A stretch of DNA of 64,000 bases from Georgenia_A wangjunii (GTDB lineage: Bacteria; Actinomycetota; Actinomycetes; Actinomycetales; Actinomycetaceae), in the NCBI RefSeq assembly GCF_036421915.1, contig NZ_JAZGOM010000008.1. One strand, written 5' to 3'. The notes beneath the pieces were generated by a model. That model did not search any database. It was not told the origin of the DNA and saw only the letters and a program-made list of their open reading frames with translations. This document shows, one piece after another, positions 17,001 to 25,340 of this stretch; within the stretch, counting starts at the first letter, position 1, and every line of letters starts with the position of its first letter. The position numbers and the translations under genes are program-made.

Positions 17001-20000
17001 CTCCTCCTTGGCGCGGAAGAACTCGGTCACGGGGTCGAACAGGTGGACGTAGTTGAGCGCGCGGTTGAGGTAGTACGTGTAGTTGTCCGCGTACTCCTCG
17101 TGGCGCGGGTCGCTCTCGTCCGTGGAGTCGAGGAGCTTCTTCGACATCGTCGCGATGCCGTAGTCGTTGAGGTAGTCCTCGAGCGACCAGGACGCGCTCT
17201 CGTGCGTGGACGCGGGCGTGTAGCCGAGGAAGTTCGCGCGCTCGAGGCCCTTGCGCCCGACGTTCTCGTTCGGCGGGGCGACGGCGGCGTTCTTGAGCGC
17301 GGCGTCGTACATCCCCTGGACGTCGAGGCCCTCGACGCCCTTGACGTACGCGTCCGCGAACGCGACGTCCGAGCTCGTCCCGGTCATGCTGTTCGCGTAC
17401 CCGGGCGCCGACCAGCGCGCCACCCAGCCGCCGTCCTCGTACTGCTGGACGAACCCGTTGACCATCTCGCTCGCCTGCGTCGGGTAGAGCAGGGAGTACG
17501 CCGGCCACGTCGTGCGGTAGGTGTCCCAGAAGCCGTTGTTGACGTAGACCTTCCCGTCGACGACCGGCGCGCCGGTCTGCGTCGCCGTGGTCCCCGACGG
17601 CGCGGGCTCGTCCGACGTCGAGGACTGGACGACGTGCTGCCACACCGGCTCGGCGGCCGTGCCCGTGTTCTCGTGACCCGAGTTCGGGTAGAGGCTGAGG
17701 CGGTAGAGGTTGGAGTAGAGCGTGGTCAGCTGGTCCTCGCTGGCCCCCTCGACCTCGATGACGTCGAGCTTGTCGTCCCACAGCGCCTGCGCGCGCCTCG
17801 CGACGTCGTCGAAGGTGTCGTCAGGGGCGATCTCGAGCTCGAGGTTGCGCCGCGCCTGCTCGACGCTCATGAGCGACGTCGCGATGCGCATGGTGACGAC
17901 CTTCGACGACGACGTGTCGAACGTGAGGTGGCCCGCGACGTCGCCGCGGCCGCCCGGCGCGAGCGCGCCGCCGCCGGTCGCGGGACGGTCGGTCTCCGCG
18001 TAGACGAACATGCGCGTCATCCCGGCCGACTGGCTCCCGCTGCTCACGTCCGTGTAGCCGGTGAGCGTGCCGGCGGCGGGGTCGAGCGTGAGCCCGCCGT
18101 CGTTGTTGACGTTGTCGAAGATGAGGTTCGACTCGTCGCCCGTGAACGTGAAGCGGAACATCGCGGCGTGGTCGGTCGGGGCGATCTCGGTCTGCAGCCC
18201 GTTGTCGAACGTGACGCCGTAGTAGTGCGCGCGGGCCACCTCGTTGTCGTGGCTGAAGGTGAGCGCCCGCGCCCCGCGGTCGGCGTCCGGGACCCCGGGC
18301 TCGGCCGAGGGCATGACCTGGAACGTCTGCCGGTCACCGATCCAGGGGCTGGGCTCGTGGCTGAGCGAGAACGCCTCGAGGGCGGGCCGGTTCTGCCCGT
18401 CGTTGCGGCGCTGGTACTCGTACAGCCAGCGGTAGGTGCCCGCGTCGGTCACCGGGGTCCAGAAGTTGAACCCGTGCGGCACGGCCGTCGCGGGGAAGGT
18501 GTTCCCGCGCGAGAAGTCGCCGCTCGAGTTCGTGCCGCGCGTCGTGACGACGTAGTCCGACGGCGAGGTGCGCGCCTCGTCGGCCGGCTCGGCGACGACC
18601 TCGATGTCGTCGACCCAGCCGCTGAAGTCGGCGGGGCCTTCTGGCCGGTCGTAGGCGACGAGGACACGGTCGATCGTCTTGCCCGCGGCGACGGCGCCGA
18701 TGTGGGAGACGACCGAGTTCCACTGGTTGACGTAGAGGACCTTGGAGTCGCCCTGCCCCTGCGGGCTGAGGCGGAAGCCGTGCTGGTCGGTCGCGGCGAG
18801 CTCGCTCAGGTACGTGCCGTCGGTGAAGGCGAGGTCGACCGCCACGTACGTGCTGGCGTAGCCGGCGTCCGTCTCCGAGGCCTGCGGGAAGATCGTGTAG
18901 GACAGCTCGCTCTCGGCGCCGACGGGGACGTCGACGTCGAGCACCCTGTTGTAGGAGAACCCGCGCTCCTCGGCGAGGTGGCTGCCCGCGTAGTGCAGCG
19001 AGCGCACACCGGTCCAGCCAGCCTCGGGCTTGGCGGTGTACGCGCTGCTCGGGCCGGAGCCCAGCTCCGTCGTCATGTCCGACTGCGCCACCTCCTCGGT
19101 GGAGAGAAGGAGCTCGGCGAGCTGGGTTCCGCCGCTGCCGGCGTTCTCCGTGATGTCGAGCCGGTAGAAGCTGTACGGCTCGGTGTTGGCGGCGTCGAAC
19201 TGCCGCGTCTCGAAGCGGCCCGTGAAGGTCTGGTTGCTCCGGCTGTCGAGCGTCGTCCAGGTCTCGCCGTCGCTCGAGCCCTGCAGCTCCCAGCTGCGCG
19301 GGTCGCGGTCCGGGGAGTCGTTCGCCGACGCGAGGGCGTACGCGGCGACGACGGTCGGCTCCGCGAGCTCGTACGTGAGGCGGGCGGTCCGCGACCCGGC
19401 GAACCACTTGGTGTTGACGTCGCCGTCCGCGAGGTTGTCGGCGCCCTCGTTGGGCGGGTTCTCGTCGGAGGCCGCGACGTCGACGACGGTCCCGGTGATG
19501 TCGCCGGGGAAGTCGACGGTGCCCGGGCTCAACCGGCGCAGGGAGGTGCCCGAGACGACCGCGTCGATGGTCCCGGCCTCACGCGTCCGGATCTGGAACT
19601 GCGGCGTGTTGCCCCCGCTCGCGGGCCGGACGAGGTCGACGGTGACGGTCTGCGGCTCCTCGGTGAGCGTGAGGTACTGCCCGCCCACGTCCGAGCCGCC
19701 GCTGTAGACGTTGAGGAGGATCCGGCCGCTCCCGGAGAGCGTCGCCTGTGCGCGGACCGTGACGCCGCGCTCGAGGCCCGGCATCGGGACCTGGATCCAC
19801 GTCTCGCCCGCGGACTCCATCGTCCAGCGCACCGCGGGGTCGCCGTCGGCCGTCGTCGTCGGCTCGATGGTGCCCGGCACCGAGCCGACGCCGTTCTGGA
19901 AGGGGCCCTCCCAGTTCAGGTCGGCGGTGGCGCCGCCGAGGATGTCGTCACCGGTCGGTGTGCTCGGGCTGCGCTCGAGCACCGTCGTGCCGACGACGCC

Positions 20001-20246
20001 CGAGACCATCGGGCCCTCCGGCGTCGTCTCCGGCGTGCTCGTCCAGGCGGGCTGCGGGTCGCCGGCCTCGAAGGAGGTGACGAAGTCTCCCGGGGCCGGG
20101 GGTACGGCCGCGTTGGCGGCGGGCGCGGTGACACCGGCGGCGACACCGGCCAGCCCGAGAGCGAGCGTCAGGGCTGACGCCACCGCACGACGGATCGGCG
20201 GTCGGGGCGCCGCGGTGGAACGGACAGGGACGGGGAGAGAAGACAT
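14001..20246 (-). CDS. Secreted bifunctional mannosidase: GH92 alpha-mannosidase fused to GH76 alpha-1,6-mannanase
   Basis: Predicted 2,081-residue exported enzyme. Order, numbering from ATG 20246: signal peptide (basic PPIRRA then ALTLALGLAG, cleavage after ANA), a beta-sandwich region, an F5/8C-type module (about 260-390), a beta domain, then GH92 from about 575 with its signatures YVNNGFWDTYRTTWPAYSLL (about 905) and GYPGDEDNGEMSAWHVFSAL (about 1220), whose Asp/Glu cluster binds calcium and activates water. A second F5/8C module (about 1350-1460) and two helical FIVAR-like repeats lead to GH76 (about 1650-1960) with WWQSSWWNSAVAIE and the catalytic Asp pair in IDDAEWWALAWVQAYDLTGD. The 95-residue Ig-like tail matches the metalloprotease. 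ATG 20246 has GAAGG 6 nt upstream and lies after the promoter; ATG 20300 would precede it. Substrate is probably fungal or actinobacterial mannan. Confidence 0.9.
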   Translation of the reverse strand: MSSLPVPVRSTAAPRPPIRRAVASALTLALGLAGVAAGVTAPAANAAVPPAPGDFVTSFEAGDPQPAWTSTPETTPEGPMVSGVVGTTVLERSPSTPTGDDILGGATADLNWEGPFQNGVGSVPGTIEPTTTADGDPAVRWTMESAGETWIQVPMPGLERGVTVRAQATLSGSGRILLNVYSGGSDVGGQYLTLTEEPQTVTVDLVRPASGGNTPQFQIRTREAGTIDAVVSGTSLRRLSPGTVDFPGDITGTVVDVAASDENPPNEGADNLADGDVNTKWFAGSRTARLTYELAEPTVVAAYALASANDSPDRDPRSWELQGSSDGETWTTLDSRSNQTFTGRFETRQFDAANTEPYSFYRLDITENAGSGGTQLAELLLSTEEVAQSDMTTELGSGPSSAYTAKPEAGWTGVRSLHYAGSHLAEERGFSYNRVLDVDVPVGAESELSYTIFPQASETDAGYASTYVAVDLAFTDGTYLSELAATDQHGFRLSPQGQGDSKVLYVNQWNSVVSHIGAVAAGKTIDRVLVAYDRPEGPADFSGWVDDIEVVAEPADEARTSPSDYVVTTRGTNSSGDFSRGNTFPATAVPHGFNFWTPVTDAGTYRWLYEYQRRNDGQNRPALEAFSLSHEPSPWIGDRQTFQVMPSAEPGVPDADRGARALTFSHDNEVARAHYYGVTFDNGLQTEIAPTDHAAMFRFTFTGDESNLIFDNVNNDGGLTLDPAAGTLTGYTDVSSGSQSAGMTRMFVYAETDRPATGGGALAPGGRGDVAGHLTFDTSSSKVVTMRIATSLMSVEQARRNLELEIAPDDTFDDVARRAQALWDDKLDVIEVEGASEDQLTTLYSNLYRLSLYPNSGHENTGTAAEPVWQHVVQSSTSDEPAPSGTTATQTGAPVVDGKVYVNNGFWDTYRTTWPAYSLLYPTQASEMVNGFVQQYEDGGWVARWSAPGYANSMTGTSSDVAFADAYVKGVEGLDVQGMYDAALKNAAVAPPNENVGRKGLERANFLGYTPASTHESASWSLEDYLNDYGIATMSKKLLDSTDESDPRHEEYADNYTYYLNRALNYVHLFDPVTEFFRAKEEDGTWRQSAADFDPRVWGNEFTETDGWNFAFHAVQDGQGLANLYGGRAGLGAKLDEFFATPETATFPGSYGGVIHEMREAKAVRMGQWGLSNQVSHHIPYMYNFAGQPSKTQAVVREALARGFTGSDIGQGYPGDEDNGEMSAWHVFSALGFYPLQVGSPTYAIGSPLFTEATVHLENGEDLVLSAPDNSGTNVYIQGMTVDGTPQSATYLTHDQLLAGGTIEFDMGPEPSDWGTGEDDVPPSITQGDRVPDPLADATGPGAGEATTSEDGVDGAALFDDTSATSVTFASATPTVGYTLTGRTARAQMYTLTSADVPGDPTSWELQGSADGSTWTTLDERSGENFAERRETRAFSVAEPGIYRHYQLVVTASTGDGGTSLAEVELLAHTPRVSELSAVVDDAREAGRISAETAAELGGVLAAAQEAEDEGDADGVGTQLRALRAAIDRMPASELDAETRAELTLVLSQWLTPGSGLEEIRARIGELNRSGDIADTVAQDLQGLVTEAEEALAGSHSRELEDRLEALRAAIADAPADGVSDDAKAALLPLVDEMLANPPSVVRAARAAQVLMDDYDPEEAWWQSSWWNSAVAIETIVEYMQRTGDESYLEQVDRTFERNKAPFPAGELSGDELWGNFTSRAIDDAEWWALAWVQAYDLTGDEKYLDMAVTIGDFVHGYWDPSTCGGGVWWDHERTYKNAVTNGLWVRLTAELHNRIPGDTMWLERSQAGWDWLLASGMINDDGLVNDGLTGDCQNNGGTVWSYNQGLAIGAGLELHRATGNADVLQTVLRLADAGITEPELVTDGILTESCDLAATCDDNAKQFKGIFVRYLGDLNDTVDVPAYQEFIDRQAASIWAEDRTADDRLGLRWAGGDGTERANVFDWRTQASALSALLANIPAPSTEEPLDVSVETAARCVVGRTVLTARVTNGEGVPVSAEIATAYGTRSTASLEAGKSVLHAFTTRLGQVPAGEMSVTVAATVDGETVTEVIEVPYAAHACT

Positions 20247-20302
20247 CAGCGACCTTCGGCTTCCTGGGCGTGCCGCCCGTGACAGCGTTGTCATCACCAA
20301 TG

Positions 20303-20331
20303 ACGCTACGTCGCGCCGCGGGGGCCGTCAA
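20303..20331 (-). promoter_or_regulatory. Sigma-70-type promoter of the GH92-GH76 gene
   Basis: On the minus strand TTGACG (20326-20331) and TAGCGT (20303-20308) are 17 bp apart. The predicted transcript start near 20296 gives a leader of about 50 nt to ATG 20246. Architecture matches the promoter at 4545-4573, down to the identical -35 hexamer. The remaining gap to the divergent MFS gene shows no other clear element. Confidence 0.7.
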
Positions 20332-20572
20332 TGGTCCGAACGGCTAGGACTGCACCGCGGGGCCGACGACAGCGAGCCGGCCGCGCTCGTCCCCCACCAC
20401 CGATCGCCACCGAGGACAACGACCTCCTCCACGACGTGCGCCACCGGACGCATCGAGCGTCACCCGGCGCCATGGCCCACAATGACAACCCTCGACGGCG
20501 GGAACGAGCGACGGCACCACGTCCCCACCGCCGTCGGTCTCTTCCGAGCCCGCACATCCGAGAGGCACTTCC

Positions 20573-22003
20573 CTGAGCACCGCCGACACCACCGCGGCCT
20601 CCGACGGCGTCGGGTTCCGCTCCACACGCGGCCCGATCCTCATCGCGATCATGATGACGACGAGCCTCATCGCGATCGACACGACGATCCTCGCCACCGC
20701 CGTACCGACCATCGTCGCCGACCTCGGCGGGTTCACGAGCTTCCCGTGGCTGTTCTCCATCTACCTGCTCACGCAGGCCGTGTCGGTTCCGATCTACTCC
20801 AAGCTCGCGGACACGATCGGGCGCAAGCCGGTCATCCTGCTCGGCGTCGGGCTCTTCCTCCTCGGCTCCATCCTGTGCGGGCTCGCCACGTCGATGCCGG
20901 CGCTCATCGCGTTCCGCGCGATCCAGGGCCTCGGCGCCGGGGCCGTGCAACCGATGGCGATCACCATCGCCGGTGACATCTACACCGTCGCCGAGCGCGC
21001 CAAGGCGCAGGGCTACCTCGCCAGCGTCTGGGCCATGTCCGCCGTCGTCGGTCCGACGCTCGGCGGGTTCTTCGCGGAGTTCCTCACGTGGAACTGGATC
21101 TTCTTCGTCAACGTGCCGCTGTGCCTCCTCGCGGCGTGGCTGCTCGTCCGCCACCTCCACGAGACGGTCGAGCGCCAGAAGCGCCGCATCGACTGGCTCG
21201 GCGGAACGCTGCTCACTGTCGGCGTCAGCCTCCTCATCCTCGCGCTCCTCGAGGGCGGGCACGCGTGGGCCTGGGACTCCCCCATCAGCATCGGCTCCCT
21301 CGCCGTCGCGGCCGTGCTCCTCACGGTGTTCGTGCTCGTCGAGCGCCGCGCGGCTGAGCCGGTGCTGCCGCTGTGGGTGCTGAGCCGGCGGCTCCTCCTG
21401 ACGACCGCGCTCATCAGCGTCGGCGTCGGCGTCATCCTCATCGGCCTGACGTCGTACGTGCCGACGTTCCTCGAGGCGCTGCTCGACGTCTCACCGCTCG
21501 TCTCCGGCCTCACGCTCGCCACCCTGACGATCGGCTGGCCGATCGCCGCCACCCTCTCCGGGCGCATCTACCTGCGGATCGGTTTCCGGGCCACGGTGCT
21601 CATCGGCGCGTCGATCGTCGTGCTCGCGACCGGCGCGCTCGCCCTGACCGCGCAGGTGCCGTCGGTCGCGTCCGTCGCGCTGTGCTGCTTCGCGATCGGG
21701 CTGGGCATGGGACTCGTCGCCTCGCCGAGCCTCATCGCGGCGCAGTCCAGCGTGGGCTGGGGTGAACGCGGGGTCGTCACCGGCGCCAACATGTTCGCCC
21801 GGTCCGTCGGCAGCGCCGTCGGCGTCGCGGCGCTGGGCGCCGTCGTCAACGCACGGCTGGGAGGCGCAGACGCCCTGGAGGAGCCCACCCTGTTCGGCGA
21901 CGCGGTCGCGTGGGTGTTCGTGGCGGTCGTGGGCGTGGCGGTCGCCATGGTGGTTGCCGGGTGGTGCCTCCCCCGGGACGAGGCCCCGGCGGCGGCGTCC
22001 TAG
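20573..22003 (+). CDS. MFS multidrug efflux transporter, DHA2 (14-TM) type, CTG start
   Basis: Predicted inner-membrane proton antiporter for drugs or metabolites. The product carries DHA2-type motifs: first helix LIAIDTTILATAVPTI with motif D, motif A KLADTIGRKPVIL between helices 2 and 3, and motif C AMSAVVGPTLGGFF in helix 5. The only good ribosome-binding site in this frame is AGAGG (20561-20565), 7 nt before CTG 20573, and no ATG, GTG or TTG lies between the upstream in-frame stop (20483) and ATG 20651. ATG 20651 has no ribosome-binding site and would cut into helix 1, so a CTG start giving 476 residues (STADTTAASDGVGF at the N-terminus) is preferred. The gene ends in a CTAG shared with the convergent reductase gene. 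Confidence 0.85.
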   Translation: MSTADTTAASDGVGFRSTRGPILIAIMMTTSLIAIDTTILATAVPTIVADLGGFTSFPWLFSIYLLTQAVSVPIYSKLADTIGRKPVILLGVGLFLLGSILCGLATSMPALIAFRAIQGLGAGAVQPMAITIAGDIYTVAERAKAQGYLASVWAMSAVVGPTLGGFFAEFLTWNWIFFVNVPLCLLAAWLLVRHLHETVERQKRRIDWLGGTLLTVGVSLLILALLEGGHAWAWDSPISIGSLAVAAVLLTVFVLVERRAAEPVLPLWVLSRRLLLTTALISVGVGVILIGLTSYVPTFLEALLDVSPLVSGLTLATLTIGWPIAATLSGRIYLRIGFRATVLIGASIVVLATGALALTAQVPSVASVALCCFAIGLGMGLVASPSLIAAQSSVGWGERGVVTGANMFARSVGSAVGVAALGAVVNARLGGADALEEPTLFGDAVAWVFVAVVGVAVAMVVAGWCLPRDEAPAAAS

Positions 22004-23271
22004 GAGGCTGGGACGTCGCCCCGGTCGGACGCGTCCTCGGCCCGGTCGGTCGCGATCTCGAACCCCGCGCGCACGAGCCGGTCGCACAGGACCATCCCCA
22101 GTGCCGTCGCGGGGGTGAGGACACCGGCCCGCTGCGGCAGGTGCGCGCCGTCGAGGGCGAGCGCCAGCGCGCTCTCGCCGAGCATGACGGCGGTCGCCGC
22201 GTAGCCCGGGTCGCCGTCGGCCGCGATGACGGTGCTGTACCGCGCGCCGGTCGACGTCCTGGCGAGCACCTCGATCCGGAAGTGCCCCGAGCGCCGCGTC
22301 TCCTCGTCCGGCCCCTCCCCCGGCGCCGGGAGGACGCGGTCGAGCGCCCACCGGGTCGGCGGGATCGCGAGGCCCGCGACGGCGGCGCCGAGGCCGGCCG
22401 CGAGTGCCCGCGCCTTCGCCTGCGCGCCGGGCCCGGTGCCGAGGTCGACCACCTCGCGGTAGCGGAAGTCGCGCCCGTACGCCCAGCCCTGCAGGGCGTT
22501 GCTGCGGTGGACCACGCGCGTGTTGATCGGCGCCATGGGGAACGGCGCCGTCCACGTGCCCGTCGCGGCGTTGCGCATCGCACGACCCGCACCGTCGGGG
22601 GTGGACGCGACCTCGGGCTCCGCGTCGCGGTCCGGGCTGAGCGCGTACGGGTCGGCGATCACCTGGCGGTTGTCCGGGTCCCGGGCGGCGTCGACCTGGA
22701 GACGCATCGAGTCGATGGTCCCGCCGCTGATCCCCCCGGCGAGGGAGCGCACGACGAGCGTCGTCTCGCGCAGGTCCCCGGCGCCGTCGGCGCGGGCCCG
22801 TTCGGCGGTGACGAGGACGCCGAGGTCCGAGGGCACGGAGTCGAACCCGCACGCGTGGACGATCCGCGCGCCGGTCTCCTGCGCCCGGGCGTGGACGGTG
22901 GCGGCGCTCTCGCGGATGAAGAGGACCTCTCCGGCGAGGTCGACGTAGTGGGTGCCGGCCTCGGCGCACGCCCGCACGAGCGGCATGCCGTGCCGGGCGT
23001 ACGGCCCGACGGTGGTCGCGACGACCGCCGTGGCCTCGGCGAGCTCGCGCAGCGCGTCGTCGTCGCCCGAGTCCGCGACGAGGATCTCCCATCCCGCGGC
23101 CACCGGTCCGAGGCCAGCGCGCACGTCCTCGAGGCGCTCGCGCGAGCGCCCGGCCAGTCCCACCCGCACGTCCCCGCCGTCCTCAGCGAGGTAGGAGGCC
23201 ACGAGGCGGCCGACGAACCCGCTCGCTCCGTAGACGACGACGTCGAGGCGGCGGGGCGTGGAGGCGTCCAT
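22000..23271 (-). CDS. Saccharopine dehydrogenase-like NADP-binding reductase (trans-acting enoyl reductase type)
   Basis: 423 residues. The N-terminus is a Rossmann fold with VVVYGASGFVGRLVASYLAE binding NAD(P); VGPYARHGMPLVRACAEAGT and YVDLAGEVLFIRES follow as in the mycobacterial enoyl-reductase and saccharopine-dehydrogenase-like family. These soluble enzymes often act on lipids; the substrate here is unknown. ATG 23271 is preceded by TAGGCT (23278-23283) with a 6-nt gap, suggesting leaderless transcription. It is convergent with the MFS gene and shares its CTAG stop. Confidence 0.8.
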   Translation of the reverse strand: MDASTPRRLDVVVYGASGFVGRLVASYLAEDGGDVRVGLAGRSRERLEDVRAGLGPVAAGWEILVADSGDDDALRELAEATAVVATTVGPYARHGMPLVRACAEAGTHYVDLAGEVLFIRESAATVHARAQETGARIVHACGFDSVPSDLGVLVTAERARADGAGDLRETTLVVRSLAGGISGGTIDSMRLQVDAARDPDNRQVIADPYALSPDRDAEPEVASTPDGAGRAMRNAATGTWTAPFPMAPINTRVVHRSNALQGWAYGRDFRYREVVDLGTGPGAQAKARALAAGLGAAVAGLAIPPTRWALDRVLPAPGEGPDEETRRSGHFRIEVLARTSTGARYSTVIAADGDPGYAATAVMLGESALALALDGAHLPQRAGVLTPATALGMVLCDRLVRAGFEIATDRAEDASDRGDVPAS

Positions 23272-23445
23272 CGATCCAGCCTAAGCACGGCGCCGCCGGC
23301 CCGCAGGTGGACCGGGCGAGCCCGGCGGCCCGAGCCGCGGTGCCGCACCGCGCGGGTCTGTTGGGACGTGGCCTGCAGGCGGATGGGGCGAGTAGCGGTC
23401 TCGCGGAGCGCACATGACGTGCTGCCCGCTGCGTAGGCTCGCGCC

Positions 23446-23883
23446 GTGGCTCGGATCCTCATCACCGGCATGTCGGGCGCTGGGAAGTCGACTCTGCTCG
23501 AGGAGCTCGCCCGGCGCGGGCATCTCGCCGTTGATACCGATTACGACGGCTGGGAGCTCCCTGGCGCCGTGTGGGACGAGGTCCGGATGGGCGAGCTACT
23601 AACTCGTCACGACGACGTCGTGGTCTCAGGGACTGTCGAGAATCAGGGGCGCTTCTATGACCAGTTCGAGCACGTCGTGCTGCTCAGCGCTCCGGTCGAG
23701 GTGCTGATCGAACGCGTCGCGACTCGAACGAACAACCCCTATGGGCGCGCGGCGGATCAGCAGGCCGAGATACGGCAGTACGTGGTGGAGGTCGAGCCCG
23801 TGCTGCGCCGAGGGGCGACCGTCGAGCTTGACGGACGCCGCCCCGTTGATGAGCTGGCCGACGTGGTGGAAGCGCTCCAGTGA
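23446..23883 (+). CDS. Small P-loop kinase / AAA ATPase family protein
   Basis: 145 residues. Walker A GMSGAGKST (8-16) and the layout (DTDYDGWEL after strand 2, a lid-like arginine stretch near ERVATRTNNPYGRAADQQ) match small nucleoside/shikimate-kinase-like P-loop proteins. The substrate cannot be inferred. GTG 23446 follows TAGGCT (23434-23439) by 6 nt, so a leaderless transcript is likely. Confidence 0.75.
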   Translation: MARILITGMSGAGKSTLLEELARRGHLAVDTDYDGWELPGAVWDEVRMGELLTRHDDVVVSGTVENQGRFYDQFEHVVLLSAPVEVLIERVATRTNNPYGRAADQQAEIRQYVVEVEPVLRRGATVELDGRRPVDELADVVEALQ

Positions 23884-23986
23884 GGAGAGTCAGCGGACGC
23901 GGCCGCTGAGGCAGGACCTTCGATCACGGGCGCCGAGGGCAGCCCGCCTGACGGCAGTGTTGTGAGCGACGTCGGCTGCCCAGCGC

Positions 23987-25111
23987 TCAGCCTGCGCGCA
24001 CCGCCGCCGCACCCGCGAGCGCCCCGCGCCCCGCGCGCTCGATCGTCGCCTGCCCGAGCACACGGCTCCCGCCGTACACGACGATCGACTGCCCCGGCGC
24101 GAGTCCGCGCAGCGGGGAGTCGAGCCGCACCTCGAGGACGTCACCGTCCGCGCGGCGCACGTGCGCGGCCGCGGGCTCGCCGTGGGCGCGGACCTGGACG
24201 TGCGCGGCGGTCCAGTCAGTCGCGGCGACGTCGTCGGCGAGCCACACCGTCCGCGTGCTGCGGACCTCGTCGACGGAGAGGAGCTCGTTCGGCCCGACGA
24301 CGATCGTGTTCGACGCGGGGCGCACCTCGAGGACGTAGCGCGGGCGCCCGTCCGGGGCCGGCCGGGTGAGCCCGAGCCCCTTGCGCTGGCCGACGGTGTA
24401 GGCGTACGCACCGTCGTGCTCCCCCAGCGTCGTGCCGTCGGCGTCGACGACGGCACCCGGCTGCGAGCCGAGCCGCGAGCGCAGGAAGCCCTGGGTGTCG
24501 CCGTCGGCGACGAAGCAGATGTCGTAGGAGTCCGGCTTCGCGGAGACCCGCAGCCCGCGGGCCGCGGCCTCGGCGCGCACCTCGTCCTTCGACGGTGCGT
24601 CCCCGAGCGGGAAGATCGAGCGCGCGAGCCTCTCCGGCCCCATGACGGCGAGGACGTAGGACTGGTCCTTGAGCGGGTCCGCGGCGCGGTGGAGCTCGCG
24701 GACGCCGTCGGGCCGCTCGGCGATGCGCGCGTAGTGCCCGGTGGCGACGGCGTCGAACCCGAGCGCGAGGCCGCGGTCGAGGAGCGCGGAGAACTTGATG
24801 TGCTCGTTGCACCGCACGCACGGGTTGGGGGTGCGCCCGGCGGCGTACTCGGAGAGGAAGTCGTCGATGACGGTCTCCTCGAACTCCTCCGAGAGGTCCC
24901 ACACGTAGTACGGGATCCCGAGGACGTCGGCGGCGCGGCGGGCGTCGCCCGCGTCCTCGATCGAGCAGCAGCCGCGCGAGCCGGTGCGGTGCTGGGCGCG
25001 GGAGCGGCTCAGCGCCATGTGGACGCCGACGACGTCGTGCCCGGCGTCGACCGCCCGGGCGGCCGCGACGGCGGAGTCGACCCCGCCGGACAGGGCTGCG
25101 AGAACGCGCAT
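23987..25111 (-). CDS. mnmA: tRNA-specific 2-thiouridylase
   Basis: Thiolates U34 of tRNA wobble positions using ATP and sulfur passed from a cysteine desulfurase. The 374-residue product has the PP-loop (ALSGGVDSAVAA, 5-16), the catalytic Cys in NPCVRCNEHIKF (about 95-106), the second Cys in SYDICFVADGDTQGFLR (about 190), and DQSYVLAVMG plus YTVGQRKGLGL. Start ATG 25111 has GGAGG 8 nt upstream. The cysteine desulfurase at 26.6 kb is on the same strand with only the EamA gene between, a plausible functional link. Confidence 0.95.
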   Translation of the reverse strand: MRVLAALSGGVDSAVAAARAVDAGHDVVGVHMALSRSRAQHRTGSRGCCSIEDAGDARRAADVLGIPYYVWDLSEEFEETVIDDFLSEYAAGRTPNPCVRCNEHIKFSALLDRGLALGFDAVATGHYARIAERPDGVRELHRAADPLKDQSYVLAVMGPERLARSIFPLGDAPSKDEVRAEAAARGLRVSAKPDSYDICFVADGDTQGFLRSRLGSQPGAVVDADGTTLGEHDGAYAYTVGQRKGLGLTRPAPDGRPRYVLEVRPASNTIVVGPNELLSVDEVRSTRTVWLADDVAATDWTAAHVQVRAHGEPAAAHVRRADGDVLEVRLDSPLRGLAPGQSIVVYGGSRVLGQATIERAGRGALAGAAAVRAG

Positions 25112-25340
25112 CGCACTGGCCTCCTCTGCTCGGTCGTTCAGGGTTGTCGTCGTGCTCCGTGCACGTCCAGGGTAAGCGTCTGGGCACGGGACGTCGTCGG
25201 GCGTAGGTGGCGCCCACACCGCCGGGGGCCAGGGGCCGACAGCCCGCAGACGCGTCCCCGAACCGCCCACGAGCGGCGGTGCTCACCGCAGCCCGAGGCA
25301 CAGGGCTGCCAGAGGCCCACCGGCCCGCGCCCGGGAGTGC

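Noticed and set aside
13797..20177. A 2,126-codon open frame on the plus strand antisense to the mannosidase
   Set aside because: It is the mirror of a real high-GC gene: its product is Arg/Val/Gly/Asp filler without any domain, while the minus strand gives clear GH92 and GH76 motifs.
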